5,405 bases of DNA from Candidatus Bathyarchaeum sp. (GTDB lineage: Archaea > Thermoproteota > Bathyarchaeia > Bathyarchaeales > Bathyarchaeaceae), in NCBI GenBank assembly GCA_003096255.1, contig PIXS01000011.1:1-5405 (forward strand), given 5' to 3'. The translations under genes were made by a program, and so were the position numbers. Positions 1 to 3,942 of the stretch are shown piece by piece. Position 1 is the first letter of the stretch. Every line of letters begins with the position of its first letter. The notes beneath the pieces were generated by a model, which saw nothing but the letters and a program-made list of their open reading frames with translations, searched no databases and was not told where the DNA came from.

Positions 1-1
1 C

Positions 2-49
2 CTCAAGAAGAAGAGACCACCAGTAGTTAAACGGGTCTCCACTGGATAA
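2..49 (+). CDS. possible 3' end of an upstream gene (partial, not identified)
   Basis: Two plus-strand frames enter the window and stop quickly. One gives the basic tail LKKKRPPVVKRVSTG and stops with TAA at 47-49; the other gives the acidic tail PQEEETTSS and stops with TAA at 28-30. Either could be the C-terminus of an upstream gene, and the fragment is too short to choose or to assign a function. The longer one is listed. The upstream gene could also lie on the other strand, in which case this is non-coding. Confidence 0.25.
   Translation, partial: LKKKRPPVVKRVSTG
13..45 (+). repeat. two interleaved short inverted repeats
   Basis: GAGACC (13-18) is the exact reverse complement of GGTCTC (34-39), and CCAGT (20-24) of ACTGG (41-45). 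The arms alternate as A-B-A'-B', so they would form either mutually exclusive hairpins or a pseudoknot-like fold in RNA. The single-base joins at 19 and 40 make a classical H-type pseudoknot sterically doubtful. The element spans the possible stop codons of the upstream gene and may be a 3' end structure. The arms are short enough that chance is a real alternative. Confidence 0.3.
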
Positions 50-64
50 CCGCATTCAAGTAAA

Positions 65-80
65 TTAGGCGAAAGCCTAA
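65..80 (+). promoter_or_regulatory. perfect GAAA-loop hairpin in the pdaD leader
   Basis: TTAGGC-GAAA-GCCTAA is a perfect 6-bp stem closed by a GNRA-type tetraloop, ending 27 bp before the pdaD start codon. A GNRA loop is typical of a stable RNA hairpin, which favours a role in RNA, either at the 3' end of the upstream transcript or in the pdaD 5' leader. There is no T-run directly after it, so it is not a simple intrinsic terminator. As DNA it could also be an operator palindrome. Confidence 0.45.
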
Positions 81-107
81 ACACACTCTTTTAGACTGGG
101 GGATTCC

Positions 108-650
108 ATGATTCCAAAATTTATGTTCCTAACTAAAGGCGTAGGCAGCCACAAGGAGTGCTTAGCATCCTTCGAGCTAGCCCTAAGAAACGCAGGAATC
201 CACAGATGCAACATAGTAACTGTCTCAAGCATAATACCCCCAGGCTGCAAACTAATCGAAAAAGAAGAGGGCTTGAAACGGCTACAACCTGGAGAAATCA
301 CTTTTGCGGTTTTGTCTAAAAACTCTGTCAAAGAGCCACAACGGCTGATTGCAGCATCTGTTGGAGTTGCGATTCCAGCAAACAAGGACAGCTACGGATA
401 CCTTTCAGAGCATCATTCTTTTGGTCAATCAGCTGAAGCAGCAGGAGATTATGCAGAGGATTTGGCGGCAACAATGCTGGCGACAACCATGGGGATTCCC
501 TTTGACGCTGACAAAGCTTGGGACGAGAAAAAACAGATTTTCAAAACCAGCGGAATGATAATCAAAACAAGTAACATAACCCAAGCGGCAAAAGGAGAAA
601 AGGGTGGTCTGTGGACCACGGTTCTTGCAGCAGCAGTTTTCGTGCCGTAA
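108..650 (+). CDS. pdaD: pyruvoyl-dependent arginine decarboxylase
   Basis: The 180-residue product matches the archaeal PvlArgDC family, which decarboxylates L-arginine to agmatine in the cytoplasm. In archaea agmatine feeds polyamine synthesis and the agmatidine modification of tRNA-Ile2. The proenzyme cleaves itself at a Ser-Ser pair in the TVSSIIPPG motif. Here that is Ser40/Ser41, giving a beta chain of residues 1-40 and an alpha chain of 41-180 whose N-terminal Ser becomes the pyruvoyl cofactor. Glu101 in [10 protein letters not shown] matches the conserved active-site Glu (E109 in the Methanocaldococcus jannaschii enzyme). The later segments [22 protein letters not shown] and the [14 protein letters not shown] end are also family-like. 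The length is close to the roughly 165 residues of the M. jannaschii protein. The ATG start is supported by GGGGGA at 98-103, four bases upstream. The gene appears to be transcribed alone and converges on the next gene across 25 bp. Assignment is by family recognition, with all key residues present. Confidence 0.93.
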   Translation: MIPKFMFLTKGVGSHKECLASFELALRNAGIHRCNIVTVSSIIPPGCKLIEKEEGLKRLQPGEITFAVLSKNSVKEPQRLIAASVGVAIPANKDSYGYLSEHHSFGQSAEAAGDYAEDLAATMLATTMGIPFDADKAWDEKKQIFKTSGMIIKTSNITQAAKGEKGGLWTTVLAAAVFVP

Positions 651-675
651 AGAAGCAATCTGGCAAGCAAAAAGG

Positions 676-915
676 CTAGTAGTAGTCTTTGTCTCCTAGT
701 TTTCTCAATGCTTTACCTTTGAGTTTCACAGCTGGACCAAAGTCTTCTTCAGGTACCTTGTCGACTGTTCTGCGTTTCACTGATTCGCCACATACGCCAC
801 CAGGTAGGAGTCGTCTCCTTGCACATGACGAGTAGCTGCAGTTTGCTACGTTGCATTCTTCGTCTGTCCATCTGCACCAGATTCTGTTTCCCTGGTAGAT
901 AACCGCTCTTTTCAT
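676..915 (-). CDS. small cysteine-rich protein of unknown function
   Basis: The 79-residue product begins MKRAVIYQGNRIWCRW. It holds five cysteines, in WCRW, EEC, NC, SSC and GVCG, all within residues 13-42, followed by a basic, helix-prone tail ending in DKDYY. The clustered Cys residues suggest a metal-binding (zinc) fold, but the spacing fits no named finger that I recognise. Small proteins of this look, with an IWCRWTDEEC-like segment, occur in TACK-group archaea as hypotheticals (recalled, not searched). The ATG at 913-915 is chosen because it opens the family-like sequence. It has no Shine-Dalgarno, and a TATA-like AAAATATT at 945-952 would start a nearly leaderless transcript just before it. 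A TTG at 985-987 would add 24 residues including a CSPKC pair. It is convergent with pdaD and lies downstream of mer on the same strand, 250 bp away, so it probably has its own promoter. Confidence 0.7.
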   Translation of the reverse strand: MKRAVIYQGNRIWCRWTDEECNVANCSYSSCARRRLLPGGVCGESVKRRTVDKVPEEDFGPAVKLKGKALRKLGDKDYY

Positions 916-944
916 GCATCTAAACAAATTACATTTTGGAGAAC

Positions 945-952
945 AATATTTT
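945..952 (-). promoter_or_regulatory. candidate TATA box for the cysteine-rich gene
   Basis: On the minus strand AAAATATT follows a purine-rich GAAAC that resembles a BRE. Transcription would start near 922, giving a leader of only a few bases before the ATG at 915, which agrees with the lack of a ribosome binding site. The box sits in a small imperfect palindrome, AACAA-TATT-TTGTT on the plus strand (942-955). Confidence 0.35.
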
Positions 953-1036
953 GTTTCAACCAATATGCGCCACGTCCACACAAGCAAAAATTCTTTGAAG
1001 TTAAAGCCATCAGCAAAATATGCTCGACCACTGAAA

Positions 1037-1044
1037 GTTATAAA
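1037..1044 (-). promoter_or_regulatory. alternative TATA box in the 916-1165 spacer
   Basis: TTTATAAC on the minus strand is closer to the archaeal TATA consensus than the box at 945-952. It would start transcription near 1014, leaving about 100 bases before the ATG at 915 or about 27 before the alternative TTG at 987. If this is the real promoter, the longer protein becomes more likely. The rest of the 250-bp spacer is AT-rich and shows no convincing gene. Confidence 0.35.
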
Positions 1045-1100
1045 TTTTTTGTTTTTCCACTCTATTCTTGAAATTTACATTTCTTGTACGTTAGACAGGT

Positions 1101-1124
1101 AGAAAGGAAAGGGTTGAAGGAAAG
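1101..1124 (-). terminator. pyrimidine-rich tract, possible transcription stop after mer
   Basis: The minus strand here is almost all C and T (CTTTCCTTCAACCCTTTCCT and flanks), beginning about 40 bases after the mer stop codon. Archaeal RNA polymerase often stops at T-rich tracts without a hairpin. This one is mixed C/T rather than pure T, and no stable stem precedes it, so the call is weak. Confidence 0.25.
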
Positions 1125-1165
1125 CACCCCATTTTACTGAGGGCTAACCGTTTTTTGGGTTTCTG

Positions 1166-2158
1166 TTACTTGAAATGGGGAATTACCTGTTCGCTTATGA
1201 GGTCGATGGATTTGCGCACGTTTGGACCGACGGGTGAACCTACAACGAACTGGGTGATTCCTGCCTTCAGGAGTCTACTGATTTTTTCGTTGCATACGTC
1301 AGGTGTGCCTGCGATACAGAAGGCTTCCATCATTGTTGGACTAACTGAACCAAAAGCTGTGCCGAAGTCTCCTTTTCCGAGGGCTGCCCGAATCTTGTTT
1401 GCCTTGTCCAAGTCGATTCCGTGTCTCTCCAGTATCACGTTGGGGCTGCCCGCAACAATGAAGGCAACAACTGGAGAAGCTGCCTGAGCCGCTTTTTCAG
1501 GCTTCTTGTGAACAGAAAATGAAGTGTAGGCTGTAACATCAACGTCGGACATGCTTTTTCCTGCTTCGCTGACGCCGTTCTTAATTTGGCTGACAGCATA
1601 GTCAATGTCCTTAGGGTGAGAAGCGTTGATTAGTACACCGTCGCCGATTTTTCCTGCGGTCGCAAGCATCTTAGGTCCTTGTGCTCCTATGTAAACGGGA
1701 ATCTGTCCTCTGGGTTTGAAGTTGAATTTGGTGCCTTTCACTTGGAAAACTTTGCCTTCGTAGGTGACACTTTTGCCTTCTAGCATATTCTTGAAGATTG
1801 TGATAGCATCAACAACTGCGGACAGCTGTTTCTTTGCTTCGATTCCTGTGGATGCGAGAGTTGTTTTGTCTCCTGCACCCATACCCAGCACTACTCGCCC
1901 TGGAGCCATTTCATCCAACGAAGCCAGAGACTGGGTGGTCATGATTGGGCTGACGAGGAAGGGGTTGGTTACTCCTGGACCGAACACAATTTTTTTGGTG
2001 TACATGGCGGTTGCTGCTAGGGTAGTGTAGACGTTGCGGTTGTTGTAGTGGTCTGTTATCCAGAGGTTATCGAAGCCTCTCTTTTCAGACTGAATTGCGT
2101 AATAAACTGTTTTCCAGTAAGCTTCCTTGGGAACAAATTCTATTCCAAACTTTACCAT
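1166..2158 (-). CDS. mer: F420-dependent 5,10-methylene-tetrahydromethanopterin reductase (Mer)
   Basis: The 330-residue protein is a luciferase-like (LLM) TIM-barrel flavin-class oxidoreductase. Mer reduces methylene-tetrahydromethanopterin to the methyl form with reduced F420, in methanogenesis and in the methyl branch of the archaeal Wood-Ljungdahl pathway. It follows methanogen Mer closely from the start: KFGIEFVP (3-10), WITDHYNN (33-40), GPGVTNP (60-66, where G62-V63 should be the non-prolyl cis peptide of the family), GMGAGDK (92-98), GAQGPKML (158-165), LINASHPKD, VVAFIVAGSPNVILERHG and GSPVGP near the C-terminus. Residues 130-152 (VTYEGKVF to FNFKPRG) look about seven residues longer than the Methanothermobacter enzyme as I recall it, and resemble other LLM oxidoreductases. 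The ATG start is fixed by an AAGGTGAT ribosome binding site four bases upstream. It is the second gene of an operon, 16 bp after the 94-residue gene. A related F420 enzyme with a different substrate is less likely. Confidence 0.9.
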   Translation of the reverse strand: MVKFGIEFVPKEAYWKTVYYAIQSEKRGFDNLWITDHYNNRNVYTTLAATAMYTKKIVFGPGVTNPFLVSPIMTTQSLASLDEMAPGRVVLGMGAGDKTTLASTGIEAKKQLSAVVDAITIFKNMLEGKSVTYEGKVFQVKGTKFNFKPRGQIPVYIGAQGPKMLATAGKIGDGVLINASHPKDIDYAVSQIKNGVSEAGKSMSDVDVTAYTSFSVHKKPEKAAQAASPVVAFIVAGSPNVILERHGIDLDKANKIRAALGKGDFGTAFGSVSPTMMEAFCIAGTPDVCNEKISRLLKAGITQFVVGSPVGPNVRKSIDLISEQVIPHFK

Positions 2159-2162
2159 TCAA

Positions 2163-2170
2163 ATCACCTT
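2163..2170 (-). promoter_or_regulatory. strong ribosome binding site of mer
   Basis: AAGGTGAT on the minus strand is complementary to the archaeal 16S rRNA 3' end and sits four bases before the ATG. It falls wholly within the 16-bp gap after the stop codon of the preceding gene, so mer can be translated from a shared mRNA. Confidence 0.7.
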
Positions 2171-2174
2171 CCGT

Positions 2175-2459
2175 TTATGCAGCCTCTTTAAGTGCTTTGG
2201 CAACATCTGCCAACTGCATTTCCGTTTCCACAAAATCTATGGTTTTTTCAGCTGCAACCGCTACGGTCGCTTCAAGGAGAACTGCTAGACCAGCCTCATC
2301 GTCGAAGCCTCCTGTTTGCCATTGGCTAAGGAAGCATCTTGCTAAGCTGCTGGGCATCTTGTTCTCTTTTTTTGCTTTTAGTAAATAGTTTAGGAGTTTG
2401 TCTGAAAGCGTTCCGCGTTTTTCAACGGGAATCATTTCCACAATTTTCTTGTAACTCAC
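2175..2459 (-). CDS. 94-residue helical protein of unknown function, first gene of the mer operon
   Basis: I do not recognise this family. The protein is small and predicted mostly alpha-helical by eye: IVEMIPVEKRG near the start, a charged helix DKLLNYLLKAKKENK (about 20-34), a SLARCFLSQWQTGGFDDEAG stretch (38-57), then an Ala/Val-rich helix LAVLLEATVAVAAEKTIDFVE and a final amphipathic helix ADVAKALKEAA. It has one Cys, no signal peptide, and no membrane segment clearly long enough to call. The start is GTG at 2457-2459, with GAGGTG (2467-2472) seven bases upstream. A TATA-like box at 2504-2509 would place the transcript start near 2480. It directly precedes mer on one transcript, so a partner or accessory role in one-carbon metabolism is a reasonable guess, but nothing in the sequence proves it. 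Confidence 0.75.
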   Translation of the reverse strand: MSYKKIVEMIPVEKRGTLSDKLLNYLLKAKKENKMPSSLARCFLSQWQTGGFDDEAGLAVLLEATVAVAAEKTIDFVETEMQLADVAKALKEAA

Positions 2460-2497
2460 GCCTATACACCTCTTTCAGCACCACGTAGTCTCTATTA

Positions 2498-2512
2498 CAA
2501 CGATTTAAAGTT
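2498..2512 (-). promoter_or_regulatory. promoter core of the mer operon
   Basis: Read on the minus strand the sequence is AACTTTAAATCGTTG. TTTAAA (2504-2509) serves as the TATA element, and the predicted start near 2480 gives a leader of about 20 bases carrying the GAGGTG ribosome binding site. The same 15-mer, with one change, forms the divergent promoter of the chaperone operon at 2581-2595. Confidence 0.5.
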
Positions 2513-2553
2513 GACTCATGATTTCATTAAAGCACATGTAAAAACCCGTCCTT

Positions 2554-2568
2554 AAACCAAATTGGTTT
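2554..2568. promoter_or_regulatory. perfect palindrome between the divergent promoters, candidate operator
   Basis: AAACCAA-A-TTGGTTT has 7-bp arms around one central base. It ends 15 bp before the TATA box of the chaperone operon and about 45 bp upstream of the mer operon TATA box. A dimeric winged-helix protein such as the ArsR-like regulator encoded next door would suit such a site. The one-base centre rules out an RNA hairpin with a normal loop. The following T-run (2566-2572) is only an extension of the right arm. Confidence 0.45.
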
Positions 2569-2580
2569 TTTTGCACCTTA

Positions 2581-2595
2581 AACTTTATATCGTTG
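2581..2595 (+). promoter_or_regulatory. promoter core of the regulator-grpE-dnaK operon
   Basis: AACTTTATATCGTTG contains a good archaeal TATA box, TTTATAT (2584-2590), which predicts a transcript start near 2613. The leader would be about 35 bases to the ATG at 2648, or about 87 to the ATG at 2700. It matches the mer operon promoter in 14 of 15 bases, including TCGTTG just after the TATA element, which is not a general promoter element. Confidence 0.55.
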
Positions 2596-2647
2596 CTTTG
2601 CCATGTGAGCTTTACTACCTAGAGTTGTATAGTGTCCTTGGTGTTTG

Positions 2648-2710
2648 ATGTCTGGAAAAGAAGCTGAAGACTTGGAAAATGTAAGTGCAGGGATTTGTTA
2701 TGGAAGCTGA
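2648..2710 (+). CDS. 20-codon frame overlapping the regulator start (leader peptide or displaced N-terminus)
   Basis: ATG at 2648 opens the peptide MSGKEAEDLENVSAGICYGS and stops at TGA 2708-2710, just inside the regulator gene in another frame. GGTG (2640-2643) lies four bases before the ATG, and the start is about 35 bases from the predicted transcript start, better placed than the regulator's own ATG. The acidic, hydrophilic peptide looks like the N-terminus of archaeal ArsR-like regulators. It may therefore be a real upstream peptide that modulates regulator translation, or the true N-terminus separated by a single-base frameshift (mutation, sequencing error or programmed). A chance frame cannot be excluded. 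Confidence 0.35.
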   Translation: MSGKEAEDLENVSAGICYGS

Positions 2711-3383
2711 TTTGGATTTAATTTTGATGATTCTGGAAAATCCTACACGAAGGTTCATCATAAAACGCCTGAGTGAGGAGCCAAACTATCCTCTTCAGTT
2801 AGCCAAAGATCTGGGTCTCGGTCAGCAACTTGTAGCTAAACATTTACGTGTCATGGAAGATGCGGGAATGGTTGCATCTTCGGTTGAAGACAGCCCTCAT
2901 GGACCAAAACGAAGAGTCTACACATTAAACAGAAATGTGTCGGTAACTTTGGATGTTTCAACCCATTTTTTCAAGACTAAAATAGTGTTTTTTGATGCTG
3001 AACCCGAACGCAATGAGATTTCAGACACATCTGCTTTTTTGATGGATAAAATGGACGAAACATTAGAACAACAAAAAAATTATGAAACAATTACTCCCCT
3101 TACAAAAATCATCTCTGACATAGATAAAAAACTTGAAGCTTTGGAAAGTGAGCGCGCCATTCTGTTGTATATCAGAAATTTTGCAATGAAAAAAGCAGCC
3201 CACATCCTAGAACCATTCAAGAATTCTAACACACGAAGAGTCATCCGATACACATTAGATGAACATGATATTAGCGTCAAGAGCATCGCTAAGGCATTGA
3301 ATTTGCGAGAAGATATGGTCCGTCAAGCTTTGTCAAAGCTTAAGAAAAGTTTTGATACTGGAGTTGAATTTGTTGATGAATAG
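2700..3383 (+). CDS. ArsR-like winged-helix regulator, probable heat-shock operon regulator
   Basis: The 227-residue protein has an N-terminal winged HTH. ILENPTRRFIIKRLSEEP (11-28) leads into the HTH at about 32-51 (LQLAKDLGLGQQLVAKHLRVM), and the wing follows at SPHGPKRRVYTL (65-76). A middle section of beta character, then a charged helical region (about 130-170, DIDKKLEALESERAILLYIRNF) suited to dimer formation, leads to a second HTH-like segment at 178-216 (SVKSIAKALNLREDMVRQALSKL). There are no cysteines, so the Cys metal site of classical ArsR/SmtB proteins is absent. It is the first gene of a grpE-dnaK operon and overlaps grpE by 8 bp, which points to chaperone regulation, comparable in position to known archaeal heat-shock repressors but not a clear sequence match to Phr. 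The ATG at 2700 is chosen because AGGGAT (2689-2694) lies five bases upstream; a GTG at 2685 is possible, and an in-frame TAA at 2682-2684 limits any further extension. Confidence 0.8.
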   Translation: MEADLDLILMILENPTRRFIIKRLSEEPNYPLQLAKDLGLGQQLVAKHLRVMEDAGMVASSVEDSPHGPKRRVYTLNRNVSVTLDVSTHFFKTKIVFFDAEPERNEISDTSAFLMDKMDETLEQQKNYETITPLTKIISDIDKKLEALESERAILLYIRNFAMKKAAHILEPFKNSNTRRVIRYTLDEHDISVKSIAKALNLREDMVRQALSKLKKSFDTGVEFVDE

Positions 3384-3942
3384 CAAAAAGAAAAACAGTG
3401 AATCGAGTAGAACGCCAATGAAAGAACCGAAAAACAGAGAACTTGAGGAAACAGTAAAACGTCTTGAAGAGGAACTGAAGGCAGAACAACAAAAAACCCA
3501 GGAACACTTAACTCGTCTTAAGTATCTGCAGGCAGACTTTGAAAACTATCGTAAGCGTGCAGAAAAACAGGTCCAAGACGCAGTTCAAAGAAGCAACGAA
3601 CAGCTGGTTACTTGCCTCATAGGCGTATTAGATGATTTTGAAAACGCGCTTTCAGCAGGAGAAACAACAGAAAATAAAGATGCCCTGCTGGACGGAATAA
3701 AGATAGTTCATAAAAAGTTGGATAAAATCCTAGCAGAAGAGGGTTTAGAGCGGCTTGAGTGTGTTGGAAAACCCTTTGACCCAAACAAGCACGAAATTTT
3801 GGCTCAAATCCCAACAAAGGACCATGAAAGTGGAACAGTCATTGAAGAAGCCCGAAAAGGCTTCGTTTTCAAAGGCAAAGTCGTCAGACCAAGCGTGGTA
3901 ACTATCGCTTGTGAACATTCAAAAGGTGAAAGCAATGAGTGA
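3376..3942 (+). CDS. grpE: GrpE, nucleotide exchange factor of DnaK
   Basis: GrpE opens the DnaK nucleotide-binding domain to release ADP, acting as a cytoplasmic dimer. From the ATG at 3376 the product has 188 residues. After a polar, lysine-rich N-terminus there is a long charged coiled coil (about 17-75) with [15 protein letters not shown] (51-65), which matches the family's conserved helix. A short helical bundle ([12 protein letters not shown], 81-92) follows, then the beta-wing domain (134-178) with [13 protein letters not shown] and the [23 protein letters not shown] signature. Length and domain order are normal. The ATG overlaps the regulator's stop (ATGAATAG), with GGAG 12 bases upstream, so translation is probably coupled. 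An in-frame TTG at 3352 and a Met at 3418 are the other possible starts. In archaea the GrpE-DnaK system was acquired from bacteria; that is general knowledge of the family. Confidence 0.95.
   Translation: MNSKKKNSESSRTPMKEPKNRELEETVKRLEEELKAEQQKTQEHLTRLKYLQADFENYRKRAEKQVQDAVQRSNEQLVTCLIGVLDDFENALSAGETTENKDALLDGIKIVHKKLDKILAEEGLERLECVGKPFDPNKHEILAQIPTKDHESGTVIEEARKGFVFKGKVVRPSVVTIACEHSKGESNE

Noticed and set aside
77..385. 102-residue minus-strand open frame opposite pdaD
   Set aside because: It overlaps the conserved cleavage-site region of pdaD on the other strand and looks like non-coding complement.
914..1102. 62-residue plus-strand open frame in the 916-1165 spacer
   Set aside because: AT-rich composition, no ribosome binding site, no recognisable motif, and it overlaps the candidate promoters of the minus-strand cysteine-rich gene.
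1126..1160. Possible terminator hairpin ACCCCA / TTGGGT after mer
   Set aside because: Only about four continuous base pairs form across a long loop, too weak to call.
1155..1487. 110-residue plus-strand open frame over the 3' part of mer
   Set aside because: Antisense shadow of a clearly recognised gene, with no ribosome binding site and no recognisable motif.
2554..2572. Palindrome followed by seven T residues as an intrinsic terminator
   Set aside because: The arms leave only one base for a loop, and no transcript is expected to end there on the plus strand. A protein-binding palindrome fits better.
2460..2699. CIRCE-type HrcA operator upstream of the chaperone operon
   Set aside because: No TTAGCACTC-N9-GAGTGCTAA-like repeat is present, and the adjacent regulator is ArsR-like, not HrcA.
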